Both the position numbers and the translations under genes were made by a program. The notes under the pieces were generated by a model that saw only the letters and a program-made list of their open reading frames with translations, did no database searches and was not told the DNA's origin. Shown in pieces: positions 9,122 to 17,768 of a stretch of DNA of 64,000 nt. Source of the DNA: JAOUEA01 sp963821935 (GTDB taxonomy: Bacteria > Actinomycetota > UBA4738 > HRBIN12); NCBI GenBank assembly GCA_963821935.1, contig CAWGFM010000004.1, forward strand, positions 248,001-312,000, read 5' to 3'. Every line of letters begins with the position of its first letter. Within the stretch, counting starts at the first letter, position 1.

Positions 9122-9553
9122 ATGAGGCGCACCCTCCCCTCGGCCGCCCTGATCATGCTCGTCGCCCTCGTGCTGGCCGCCTGCGGCGGCGCGGTCTCGG
9201 ACGAGTACGAGATCGAGGGGCAGGCGTACACGCTGGAGCCGGTCGAGGGTGAGGAGTTCCTGAAGGTCACCCTGACCGAATCGGCGGCACAGCACATCGG
9301 CGTCGAGACGATGCCGGTCGAGGAACGCGGTTCCAGATTGGTCGTGCCCTACGACGCCGTGTACATCGACTCACACGGTGGCTTCTGGGTCTACACGAAC
9401 CCCGAGCCGTTCGTGTTCGTCCGGGCGCCGATCAAGATCGTTCGGGAGTCATCCACCGAGGCGTTCCTCGCGAAGGGGCCGCCCGCCGGGACCCAGATCG
9501 TGACGGTCGGGGTTCCCGAGCTGTACGGAACCGAGACGGAGTTCGGTACGTAG
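9122..9553 (+). CDS. Small lipoprotein resembling the tail of an RND periplasmic adaptor
   Basis: A 143-residue lipoprotein with signal peptide and lipobox LAAC at residues 18-21. The mature part contains VPYDAVYIDSHGGFWVYT and a GPPAGTQIVTVGVPELYGTE block, patterns seen in the C-terminal beta-barrel and membrane-proximal parts of membrane fusion proteins (normally 350-450 residues). The coiled-coil hairpin and lipoyl-like domain are absent, so it is a miniature or truncated adaptor. A GGAGGG site precedes the ATG. Its place between two RND genes supports a partner role; this is inference. Confidence 0.7.
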   Translation: MRRTLPSAALIMLVALVLAACGGAVSDEYEIEGQAYTLEPVEGEEFLKVTLTESAAQHIGVETMPVEERGSRLVVPYDAVYIDSHGGFWVYTNPEPFVFVRAPIKIVRESSTEAFLAKGPPAGTQIVTVGVPELYGTETEFGT

Positions 9554-9581
9554 CCGATCGTCGAAGGAAAGGAGGGCGCGG

Positions 9582-12500
9582 ATGCTTCGCTGGATCGTCG
9601 GGTCAAGCCTCAAATTCCGATACCTCGTGGTCGCGCTCGCCGCCGCGCTGATGTTCTTCGGCGTGCAGCAGCTGCGTCACACCGCGGTCGATGTCTTCCC
9701 CGAGTTCGCGCCGCCGAGGGTCGAGGTGCAGACCCCGTCTCTGGGGCTGTCCGCGAACCAGGTGGAAGCCCTGGTCACGATCCCGCTCGAGCAGACCCTC
9801 AACGGTGTGCCCGGGCTCGACGAGATCCGCTCGAAGTCCGTGGAGTCTTTGTCGTCGGTCGAGATGATCTTCAAGCCCGGGAGCGATCTGCTGACGGCGA
9901 GGCAACACGTCGCCGAGCGCATCGCTCAGATCTCGCCGCAGCTTCCGACGTGGGCGAGCCCGCCGTTCATGATCCAGCCGTTGTCGGCGACGAGCCGCGT
10001 CATGAAGATCGGGCTCACGACGACGGACCCAGACCTGGACCTGATCGACCTGTCCATGACCACGTACTGGAAGATCAGGACCCGATTGATGCGGGTGCCG
10101 GGCGTCGCGAACGTGCCGATCTGGGGCGAGCGGATCGAGATGCCGACGATCCAGATCGATCCGAAGCGCTTGCGCGAGGAGAAGGTCACCGTCGATGCCG
10201 TCTCGACGGCCGTCGCCGACGCGCTGGACGCGGGACTCCTCCAGTACTCCGACGGCAACTACATCGGGCGCGGGGGATTCATCGACACCTCCACGCACCG
10301 TTTCCAAGTCCAGCACGTGCTGCCGATCGTGCAGGCCGAGGACCTCGCCGGTATCCCGATCGAGTCGAGCACGGGAGAAGAGCTCGAGCTCGAGGACGTC
10401 GCCAACCTCAAACGAGGCACGTGGCCGTTGGTGGGCGATGCCGTCATCAACGACGGCCAGGGCCTGATGCTCATCGTCGAGAAGCTGCCGTGGGCGAACA
10501 CCCTGGACGTGACCCGCGGAGTCGAGGCGGCGCTCGAAGAGCTCAAGCCGGGGCTGCCGGGGATCGCGATCGACGAGACGATCTTCCGTCCTGCGACCTT
10601 CATCGAGGAGTCGATCAGCAACCTCTCCAAGGCCATCTGGTTCGGAGCGATCCTGATGGTGCTGATGCTCTGCCTGTTCCTCTACAGCTGGCGTACCGCC
10701 GTGATCAGCGTCGTTGCGATCCCGCTGTCGCTGATCGCGGCCGGCCTCGTGCTGGACGCACGCGGAGCCACGATCAACACCATGATCCTGGCCGGCATGG
10801 TGATCGCCCTCGGTGACATCGTCGATGACGCCATCATCGACATCGAGAACGTGGTCAGACGCCTGCGCCAACGCCGGGCCGAGGGCAGTGGCCAATCGGC
10901 CGCCAGGATCATCCTGGACGCCTCGCTCGAAGTTCGCAGCGCGATCGTCTACGCCACCCTGATCGAGATCGTCGCCGTCGCGCCCATCTTCATGCTCGAA
11001 GGGTTGTCCGGGTCGTTCTTCCGGCCGCTCGCCACCTCGTACGCGCTCGCGTTGCTCGCGTCCATGGTCGTCGCGCTGACGGTGACGCCGGCGATGAGCC
11101 TGATCTTCTTCAGGAAGTCGTCTTCGCTGGAGCATCGAGAGTCGCCGGTGGTGCCGGCGCTGCAACGCGGATACCAGTTCATCCTCCAGAAGATCGTCCT
11201 CCGGCCGCGCCGCGCCTATGCGGCCGTGGGGCTGGCGACCGTCATGGGGGTCGCGGCATTGCCGCTCCTCGGGCAGTCGCTCCTGCCCTCCTTCAAGGAG
11301 CGCGACTTCCTGATGCACTGGTTGACGGTTCCCGGCACCGGGCAGCCCGAGATGTTCCGGATCTCGGCCCGAGCCAACGGCGAACTGCTCGACATCCCCG
11401 GCGTCAGGAACGCGGGGTCCCACATCGGCCAGGCTCTACTGATGGACGAGGTCGTGGGGATCGATTTCGGCGAGAACTGGATCAGCGTCGACCCGTCCGT
11501 CGACTACGACCAGACCGTGGCCGAGATCCAAGAGGTCGTCGACGGGTATCCGGGCTTGACCCGGGACGTGCTGACCTACCTGAAGGAACGGATCCGGGAG
11601 GTGTTGACCGGCTCCAGCGAGGCCATCACGATCCGGATCTACGGACAGGACCTGCATCAGCTCCAGGAAACGGCCGACGAGATCAACGAGATCCTCGGGA
11701 GCATCCCGGGCGTGACCGAGGAGCACGTCGAGTCCCTCAAGGACATCCCTCAGGTGAGCGTCGAGGTCGATCTCGCCCAGGCCCGGCGTTACGGCCTCAA
11801 GCCCGGCGACGTCCGCAGGACTGCCTCACGCCTGCTCGCGGGTGAGGAGGCCGGGGACATCTTCGCCGACGGCAAGGCCTACGACATCCAGGTCTGGAGC
11901 ACGCCCGAGACCCGCGACACCTACACCGACATCGAGAACCTGATGTTCGACACACCCAGTGGCAAGTACGTCCAGCTGAAGGACGTCGCGGACGTGACGA
12001 TCGAACCTGTGCCCAACGTCATCTATCACGACAACCTCTTCAGGAGCCTCGACGTCGGCGCCAACATCGACGGCAGCCGGGACCTCGGCTCGATCGTGGG
12101 CGAGCTCGAGGAGCGCCTCGACGACTACGAGTGGCCTGCCGAGTACCACGCGGAGTTCCTGGGCGAGTACACGGAGCGAAAGGAGGCCGCCGGCCGGCTG
12201 AACATCGGGGCGATCGCGGCCGCCGTCGCCATCTTCCTGCTGCTGCAGGCGTCGTTCGGAAGCTGGCGTCTGGCCACCCTGTCGTTCCTGACCCTGCCGA
12301 TCGCGTTGATCGGCGGCGTCATCGCGGCGTACATGACGGGTGGGGTCATCTCCCTCGGATCCCTCGTCGGGTTCTTCACCGTGCTGGGGATCGTGGCTAG
12401 GAACGGGATCATGCTGATCAGTCACTACCAGCATCTGGAGCGATTCGAAGGTGTGCCCTTCGGGCCCGACCTCGTGCTGCGGGGAGCTCGCGAGCGCGTG

Positions 12501-12743
12501 GTGCCCATCATGATGACCGTCCTGACGACGGGCCTGGCCCTGGTGCCGCTGCTCATCGCGGGGGAGATCCCCGGTCAGGAGATCGAGTACCCGATGGCCT
12601 GGGTCATCCTGGGCGGCCTCATCACCGCGACGCTGCTGAACCTGTTCGTGGTGCCGTCGCTCTACCTCAGATTCGGGAAGCCACGCGGGGACAGCGGTAC
12701 CCCGATGCCGGCGACTCCCCTCCCGGCGCTGACCCGGCCCTGA
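9582..12743 (+). CDS. RND superfamily transporter, CusA/CzcA-like (second of two)
   Basis: Paralogue of the upstream RND protein, 1053 residues, with the same domain order (TM1, porter loop, TM2-6, second loop, TM8-12). The region around residues 40-55, DVFPEFAPPRVEVQTP, is a clear heavy-metal-efflux-type signature. The TM4 acidic cluster reads A, D, E (GDIVDDAIIDIEN), closer to CzcA than the first copy but still lacking the first aspartate. A strong ribosome site (AAGGAGGG) precedes the ATG. The two pumps may act as a heterodimeric or heterotrimeric transporter with the lipoprotein between them, or transport different substrates. Confidence 0.91.
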   Translation: MLRWIVGSSLKFRYLVVALAAALMFFGVQQLRHTAVDVFPEFAPPRVEVQTPSLGLSANQVEALVTIPLEQTLNGVPGLDEIRSKSVESLSSVEMIFKPGSDLLTARQHVAERIAQISPQLPTWASPPFMIQPLSATSRVMKIGLTTTDPDLDLIDLSMTTYWKIRTRLMRVPGVANVPIWGERIEMPTIQIDPKRLREEKVTVDAVSTAVADALDAGLLQYSDGNYIGRGGFIDTSTHRFQVQHVLPIVQAEDLAGIPIESSTGEELELEDVANLKRGTWPLVGDAVINDGQGLMLIVEKLPWANTLDVTRGVEAALEELKPGLPGIAIDETIFRPATFIEESISNLSKAIWFGAILMVLMLCLFLYSWRTAVISVVAIPLSLIAAGLVLDARGATINTMILAGMVIALGDIVDDAIIDIENVVRRLRQRRAEGSGQSAARIILDASLEVRSAIVYATLIEIVAVAPIFMLEGLSGSFFRPLATSYALALLASMVVALTVTPAMSLIFFRKSSSLEHRESPVVPALQRGYQFILQKIVLRPRRAYAAVGLATVMGVAALPLLGQSLLPSFKERDFLMHWLTVPGTGQPEMFRISARANGELLDIPGVRNAGSHIGQALLMDEVVGIDFGENWISVDPSVDYDQTVAEIQEVVDGYPGLTRDVLTYLKERIREVLTGSSEAITIRIYGQDLHQLQETADEINEILGSIPGVTEEHVESLKDIPQVSVEVDLAQARRYGLKPGDVRRTASRLLAGEEAGDIFADGKAYDIQVWSTPETRDTYTDIENLMFDTPSGKYVQLKDVADVTIEPVPNVIYHDNLFRSLDVGANIDGSRDLGSIVGELEERLDDYEWPAEYHAEFLGEYTERKEAAGRLNIGAIAAAVAIFLLLQASFGSWRLATLSFLTLPIALIGGVIAAYMTGGVISLGSLVGFFTVLGIVARNGIMLISHYQHLERFEGVPFGPDLVLRGARERVVPIMMTVLTTGLALVPLLIAGEIPGQEIEYPMAWVILGGLITATLLNLFVVPSLYLRFGKPRGDSGTPMPATPLPALTRP

Positions 12744-12767
12744 CGAAGAGAAGGGAAGCCGAGACCG

Positions 12768-13704
12768 ATGATCTCGGGCTCACGAGCGAACGGTTCGAAG
12801 GCCCTCAGAGGGTCGGTGATCCTGGTGGCCTTGGTCATGCTCGGGGCCTGCGAGAGCGCGTCTGACGGAACCGCCGCGACGGACGACTCCGCGGGCGCGA
12901 CCGGCGCCACGCCGACCGCCACGACCACGGCTCCGTCGACCGAGGGGAACAGCTTCGATCCGGGGATCTTCGACGCAGGCTCGGCGACGGTCGACAACCC
13001 GTGGTTCCCTCTGGTACCGGGCACGCATGCGTGTGGGAGGGTCGAGCGTTCGACGACGAAGGCAACAAGGTCGCCCGGCGCGTCGAGTTCATCGTCACCG
13101 ACCTCACGAAGGAGATCGGGGGCGTGAACGCGGTGGTCGGCTGGGACCGGGATTTCAACGATGGCAGCTTGGGTGAGGCGGAGCTCGTCATTCTCGCGCA
13201 GGACAAGGACGGTAACGTCTGGCACCTGGGCGAGTACGTTGAGCACTGGGAGGAGGGCGAGCTCGACGGCGGCCGGTTTTGGGTGGTCGGAGATCCGGAG
13301 GGCGCGAAGGCAGGGATCCAGATGCATGCCGAGCCGAAGACCGGGACCCCGCAGTACTCGCAGGGATACGGTCCGCCACCGTGGTTCTGGGACGACCATG
13401 CCAGGGTGTCCGAAGTCGGGGTGCGCGACTGCGTCCCGGTCGGATGCTACGAGGATGTCGTCGTGGTGGGGAGTTCGAGCCGCGTTCCCAGGCTCGTTCC
13501 AGCTCAAGTACTTCGCACCGGGCGTCGGCGGGATCCGGATCGGATGGCAGGGTGACGATGAGGAGCGCGAGGCCATGGAGCTGACGCGGTTCCGCGTCCT
13601 AGACCCGGATGGAGCTGGCGAAGGTGCGCGCACAGGTGTTGGAGCAGGAGAACCGAGGCCTGGCCTACAGCACGGCTGCCGCGCTCGCGGAACCGATCAC
13701 CTGA
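12768..13704 (+). pseudogene. Lipoprotein gene broken by three frameshifts
   Basis: The start (ATG 12768) gives a signal peptide with lipobox LGAC and a Ser/Thr/Ala linker. The frame then shifts near 13020, after DNPWFPLVPGT, into a frame carrying EFIVTDLTKEIGGVNAVVGW and AQDKDGNVWHLGEYVE. It shifts again near 13490 into SFQLKYFAPGVGGIRIG and once more near 13605 into ELAKVRAQVLEQENRGLAYS, ending at TGA 13702. Joined together, the pieces resemble a secreted protein of unknown function found in several actinobacteria. Three indels in under 1 kb mean either pseudogenisation or a poorly assembled stretch. It is the last gene of the plus-strand block. Confidence 0.75.
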
Positions 13705-13726
13705 TCACAGTCGGAGGTGCCAGGGA

Positions 13727-14431
13727 TCAACCTTGGCCGGCGGGTCGTGATCCGGAACTCGGCGGCCCCAGGTCGCGACGGTTGCGGCGAGCCTTGTCGA
13801 GGGAGGCTTCCAGGCGCCAGCGTTCGATCTCCGCGTGGTTGCCCGAGATCAGGACGTCGGGAACCGCCATCCCGCGGAACTCCCGTGGACGTGTGTAGTG
13901 GGGGTGATCGAGCTTGCCCTCTTGGCTGAACGAGTCGTGCTGGTGGCTCGCCTCCTTGCCGATCACCCCCGGAACGAGGCGGGTGACCGCCTCGATCAGC
14001 ACCAGAGCCGGCAGCTCTCCACCCGCCACCACGTAGTCGCCGATCGAGAGCTCCTCGGCCGGCAACCCGCTCACCACCCGTTCATCGATGCCTTCATAGC
14101 GCCCTGCGATCAGGGTCAGATGAGGTTCGGCGGCGAGCTCGCGTACCCACGCCTGGTCGAGACGCCGACCGGCCGGTGAGAGCAGGAGCACCCGCCCCCG
14201 GTCCGGATCGAGCGACTCCACGGCCGCGAACACGGGCTCGGGCTTCATCACCATGCCGGGACCACCGCCGAACGAGCTGTCGTCGACCTGGTGGTGCTTG
14301 TCGCTCGTGAACGAACGGATGTCGTGCACGAGAACGTCGAGGAGGCCGGTGGCCACGGCCTTGCCGAGCAGGCTCTCCGTGAGCGGCCCCCGCACCAGGG
14401 CGGGGAAGATCGTGAACACGTCGATGCGCAC
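13727..14431 (-). CDS. trmD: tRNA (guanine37-N1)-methyltransferase
   Basis: Uses S-adenosylmethionine to methylate G37 next to the anticodon of tRNAs for Leu, Pro and Arg, which prevents +1 frameshifting. It has 234 residues, a normal length. Family motifs are MRIDVFTIFP at the N-terminus, SFGGGPGMVMKPEP, IAGRYEGIDERV (trefoil-knot SAM site) and LSIGDYVVAGGELPA. It is the last gene of the ffh-rpsP-khpA-rimM-trmD run, 23 bp after rimM. The usual next gene, rplS, is displaced to 3674. Confidence 0.97.
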   Translation of the reverse strand: MRIDVFTIFPALVRGPLTESLLGKAVATGLLDVLVHDIRSFTSDKHHQVDDSSFGGGPGMVMKPEPVFAAVESLDPDRGRVLLLSPAGRRLDQAWVRELAAEPHLTLIAGRYEGIDERVVSGLPAEELSIGDYVVAGGELPALVLIEAVTRLVPGVIGKEASHQHDSFSQEGKLDHPHYTRPREFRGMAVPDVLISGNHAEIERWRLEASLDKARRNRRDLGPPSSGSRPAGQG

Positions 14432-14454
14432 GCGCGCGAGGCTAGCAGCGGCGG

Positions 14455-14970
14455 TCAGGCATCGTCGTCGGGCGCGGTGAGCCCTGGCAGGTCCCGAACC
14501 ACGACCCGGCGGGCGTCCATGTCGACCTCGACGATCACGTCGCGGATCGCCGGCACCAAGGTCTCGGTCCCGTCGTCATCGCGGGCAACCCAGAGGTCGT
14601 TCGCTGGGTTGGGGATCACGTCGACGAGCGTACCCAGCACCCGATCGGCGTCGGTGATCACCTCACAGCCTTGCAGCTGGAAGGACCAGTACTCGCCATC
14701 GGCGAGATCGGGGAGCCAGCTCTCGGGCACGGACAGATCCGTGCCACGAAGGATCTCGGCCGACGTGCGATCGGTGACCTCGGCGAACCCGACGAGCAGC
14801 ACCGTGCCGTGTTGGTGCACGGATGACACGGTCAGCGTCCGGCCGTCCGGCAACAGCATGCTCGACCCCACGGAGAACCGGTCCGGATTGTCGGATCGCA
14901 CCTGGACGGCCACCTCGCCTCGAAGGCCGTGGGCTTTGGTGATCGTGCCGACGACGACGGTCGGCTCCAC
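14455..14970 (-). CDS. rimM: Ribosome maturation factor RimM
   Basis: Assists 30S subunit assembly and binds ribosomal protein S19. The 171-residue protein starts with VVVGTITKAHGLRGEVAV and contains EYWSFQL near the start of its PRC-barrel domain and NDLWVA later. GTG at 14970 was chosen because it lies one base after the khpA stop and puts the family block at the N-terminus; the frame is open further upstream only as khpA shadow. Tight spacing indicates co-transcription with rpsP, khpA and trmD. Confidence 0.95.
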   Translation of the reverse strand: MEPTVVVGTITKAHGLRGEVAVQVRSDNPDRFSVGSSMLLPDGRTLTVSSVHQHGTVLLVGFAEVTDRTSAEILRGTDLSVPESWLPDLADGEYWSFQLQGCEVITDADRVLGTLVDVIPNPANDLWVARDDDGTETLVPAIRDVIVEVDMDARRVVVRDLPGLTAPDDDA

Positions 14971-14971
14971 C

Positions 14972-15202
14972 TCAGTCGGCGATGTCCACGAAGACGTTCG
15001 AGTCGTGCCGGGCCGCCGCGGCGCGGGCCACCGCGCGGATCGCCTTGGCGGTGCGACCGCCCTTGCCGATGACCTTGCCCATGTCGTCGGGGGCGACACG
15101 GAGCGTGATGAGCACGCCCCGGTCATTCATGGATTCGGTGACCTCGACCGAATCGGGGTCATCGACCAGCTCGCGCGCCAGGAACTCGACGAGCTCCCTC
15201 AC
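14972..15202 (-). CDS. khpA: KH-domain RNA-binding protein KhpA
   Basis: Small single-KH-domain RNA-binding protein of 76 residues. The GxxG loop is in VIGKGGRTAKAIR, and the sequence ends VFVDIAD. In Gram-positive bacteria KhpA pairs with KhpB and affects cell division and small-RNA networks. The GTG at 15202 gives the usual length; upstream in-frame codons are proline/arginine-rich shadow of rpsP. It sits between rpsP (4 bp) and rimM (1 bp). Confidence 0.94.
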   Translation of the reverse strand: MRELVEFLARELVDDPDSVEVTESMNDRGVLITLRVAPDDMGKVIGKGGRTAKAIRAVARAAAARHDSNVFVDIAD

Positions 15203-15206
15203 TGCC

Positions 15207-15653
15207 CTACTCCTCGGCGGCTTCGGCCACGGCTTCGGGCTCAGCGGCGGCCTCGGGCTCGGCGGGCTCGTCCACCGGGGCTGGCGCGGCGGCTTCCTCG
15301 GCGGCCGCGGCGGCCTTGGCGGCTGCCTTCTTCGACACCTTTGGCTTGGAGGACTCGGCGTCACGTTGACGGATCTGGCCCTCGGCACGTGGCCGCTCGG
15401 CCACGAACTTGTCCCAGATGCCCGTCTTGTTCATGAGGTTGCGAACCTGGGCGCTGGGCTGAGCACCGATCATGAGCCAGTGCAGGGCTCGCTCCTCGTC
15501 GATCTCGATGAGCGAAGGGTCTTCGAGCGGGTGGTACTTGCCGATGTTCTCGATGAAGCGACCATCACGCGGGCTGCGCTGGTCGGCCACCACGACGCGG
15601 TAGAAGGGACGCTTGTTCGCGCCCATGCGCCGTAGCCGGATCCGTGTCGACAT
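15207..15653 (-). CDS. rpsP: 30S ribosomal protein S16 with Ala/Glu-rich C-terminal tail
   Basis: Small-subunit assembly protein. Residues 1-85 or so are a normal S16 (IRLRRMGANKRPFYRVVVAD, IGKYHPLE, GAQPSAQVRNLM). The rest, to 148 residues, is a lysine/alanine segment followed by a low-complexity Ala/Glu/Pro tail. Most S16 proteins end near 80-110 residues, though alanine-rich tails occur in Actinobacteria. It begins 35 bp after ffh and leads the khpA-rimM-trmD group. Confidence 0.96.
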   Translation of the reverse strand: MSTRIRLRRMGANKRPFYRVVVADQRSPRDGRFIENIGKYHPLEDPSLIEIDEERALHWLMIGAQPSAQVRNLMNKTGIWDKFVAERPRAEGQIRQRDAESSKPKVSKKAAAKAAAAAEEAAAPAPVDEPAEPEAAAEPEAVAEAAEE

Positions 15654-15688
15654 GCCTTCGTCCTCTTCTCGTTGGTCCTGGTGTTGCC

Positions 15689-17038
15689 CTAACGCCTCGG
15701 CAGCTTCGCCGGGCTCTGTCGCATCATGCCCGGGATGCGCTTGCCGCCCATCATCGTCCGCATCATCTTCCTCGCGCCTTCGAAATCCTTGAGCAGCGAG
15801 TTGACGTCGGCGGTCGTGACCCCGGACCCGTTGGCGATCCGCAGGCGGCGCGACCCGGAGATGATACCGGGTTCGCGCCGCTCGGCCGGGGTCATGGCCA
15901 AGATCATGGCCTCCGCGCGCCGCAGCTCGCCGTCGTCGATGGCCTCGGCCATCTCCTTCAACTGGTTCTTCCCACCGGGGACCCCGGGAAGCATCTTCAT
16001 GAGGTCGCCCACCGACCCCAGCTTCTGCACCTGCCGCAGCTGGTCCAGGAAGTCTTCGAAGGTGAACGTGCCCTTCAACATCGCCTCGGCGGCTTTCTGC
16101 GCCTCGTCGGCATCGAGGGTGTCCTTGGCCTTGTCGATCAAGGTGAGCACGTCGCCCATGCCCAAGATCCTGCCGGACATGCGGTCCGGGTAGAAGGGCT
16201 CCAGGTCGTCGGGCTTCTCCCCCGTCCCCACGAAAAACACCGGCTTGCCCGTCACCGCGGTGATCGACAGCGCGGCGCCGCCTCGCGCATCGCCGTCCAG
16301 CTTGGTGAGGATGAACCCGGTGGTGTCCACCTCGCGCATGAAGGCTCTCGCTTGGACCACGGCGTCCTGTCCGGTCATCGCGTCCGCAGCCATCAGCACG
16401 TGGTGCGGCTTGACGACGTCCTTGATCTTGCGAGCCTGCTTCATCATCTCCGGGTCGACATGCAACCTCCCCGCGGTGTCCACGATGACCACGTCCGCGT
16501 GCTGGCGTTCGGCTTCCTTGACCCCTTGCTTCGCAAGCTTGACCGGATCACGGCCTTCGGACCACACGGGGACCCCGACCTCGCGACCCAAGGTTCGGAG
16601 CTGCTCCACGGCGGCGGGCCGATCCAAGTCTGCCGCGATCAACAACGGACGTTTCCCCTTGCCCTTGAGCTGCTTCGCGAGCTTGGCACATGCGGTGGTC
16701 TTGCCGGATCCCTGCACTCCAGCCATCACGATGACGGCCGGCCGGGCACCGCCCAGCTCGAACGGCTGGTGCTCGCCTCCCAAGGTCACCGTGAGCTCCT
16801 CGTCGACCACCTTCACGATCTGCTGTCCAGGCGTGAGGCTCTTCATCACCTCCTCGGACAGGGCGCGCTCGCGGACCCGGGACAGGAGGTCGTCGGCCAC
16901 TTCCACGGACACGTCCGCCTCCAGCAGCGCTGTGCGCATGTCGCTCAGTGCGTTGTCAACCTGCTTGGGGTGGAGCTTGCCCTTGGAACGGAGCTTCTTG
17001 AAGGTGCCGTCGAGTCGTTCGGTGAGGGAATCGAACAT
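15689..17038 (-). CDS. ffh: Signal recognition particle protein Ffh (SRP54)
   Basis: GTPase that binds signal sequences of nascent membrane and secreted proteins and hands them to FtsY. The 449-residue protein has the N domain, the G domain with P-loop GVQGSGKTT near residue 106, DTAGRLHVD and TKLDGDARGG, and a methionine-rich M domain ending in MMRTMMGGKRIPGMM. The M-domain motif SGSRRLRIANGSG binds 4.5S RNA. It is divergent from the small histidine kinase at 17076 and upstream of rpsP on the same strand. Confidence 0.98.
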   Translation of the reverse strand: MFDSLTERLDGTFKKLRSKGKLHPKQVDNALSDMRTALLEADVSVEVADDLLSRVRERALSEEVMKSLTPGQQIVKVVDEELTVTLGGEHQPFELGGARPAVIVMAGVQGSGKTTACAKLAKQLKGKGKRPLLIAADLDRPAAVEQLRTLGREVGVPVWSEGRDPVKLAKQGVKEAERQHADVVIVDTAGRLHVDPEMMKQARKIKDVVKPHHVLMAADAMTGQDAVVQARAFMREVDTTGFILTKLDGDARGGAALSITAVTGKPVFFVGTGEKPDDLEPFYPDRMSGRILGMGDVLTLIDKAKDTLDADEAQKAAEAMLKGTFTFEDFLDQLRQVQKLGSVGDLMKMLPGVPGGKNQLKEMAEAIDDGELRRAEAMILAMTPAERREPGIISGSRRLRIANGSGVTTADVNSLLKDFEGARKMMRTMMGGKRIPGMMRQSPAKLPRR

Positions 17039-17075
17039 CGTGGTGTGGGTATCCTACCCAGGGGGAGTACGGGGG

Positions 17076-17768
17076 ATGCCGGAACCGGATCTGCGAGACC
17101 TCGACCTGGTCGCGGTGACCAGCCACGAGCTGCGTGCGCCGCTCGCGGCGATCCGCGGGTTCGTCGACATCCTGCAGCGCCGGCGTGGCGAGCTGACCGA
17201 GCCCGAGATCCAGGAGTTCCTGGGGGTGATCGCGGCCCAGACCGATCGCATGATCCGCCTCGCCGACGATCTGGTCACGATGACCAGCCTGGACGCCGGC
17301 AACATCGCGCTCGAGACAGAACCATTCCTGCTGGTGCCAGCCATCGAGACGTTGGTGCGCGACCTCCCAGGCGGAGAACGCATCGAGATCCGCCTCGCCG
17401 ACACCGCGCCGCCGCGCATCGACACCGACGCCATGAGGCTCGGCCAAGCCCTCCTGAACCTGCTCCAGAACGCGTTGAAGTACTCCTCGGACGAGCGCCC
17501 CGTGGTCCTGTCGATCGAGGCCGCGGGCGCGAACGGCGTGCGATTCTCGGTCATCGACGACGGGGTGGGCATCGAACCGGACGAGATGGAGCGGATCTTC
17601 GAGCTGTTCTACCGGACGGTGGAAGGCGCCAGGACGGCCGATGGGTCGGGGCTCGGGCTGGCGGTCACGCGCAAGATGGTGACCGCGCTGGGAGGCGAGG
17701 TGACCGCGGCGTCCACGCCGGGCGAGGGGTCGACCTTCACCATCACGTTGCCGTCGGCGGTTCGCTGA
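17076..17768 (+). CDS. Small soluble sensor histidine kinase (HisKA + HATPase only)
   Basis: A 230-residue kinase with no membrane segment and no recognisable sensor domain: it begins about 15 residues before the H box (SHELRAPL, His17). The ATPase domain carries LLNLLQNALKYS (N box), VIDDGVGIEP (G1), FELFYR (F) and GSGLGLAV (G2). The ATG at 17076 follows a GGGGG run, and the longer open frame upstream is ffh antisense. Its last 26 bp overlap, tail to tail, the response regulator at 17743-18126, which suggests a functional pair. Confidence 0.9.
   Translation: MPEPDLRDLDLVAVTSHELRAPLAAIRGFVDILQRRRGELTEPEIQEFLGVIAAQTDRMIRLADDLVTMTSLDAGNIALETEPFLLVPAIETLVRDLPGGERIEIRLADTAPPRIDTDAMRLGQALLNLLQNALKYSSDERPVVLSIEAAGANGVRFSVIDDGVGIEPDEMERIFELFYRTVEGARTADGSGLGLAVTRKMVTALGGEVTAASTPGEGSTFTITLPSAVR

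Noticed and set aside
9603..11423. A 606-codon minus-strand frame inside the second RND gene
   Set aside because: Same type of antisense shadow; no motif, no ribosome site.
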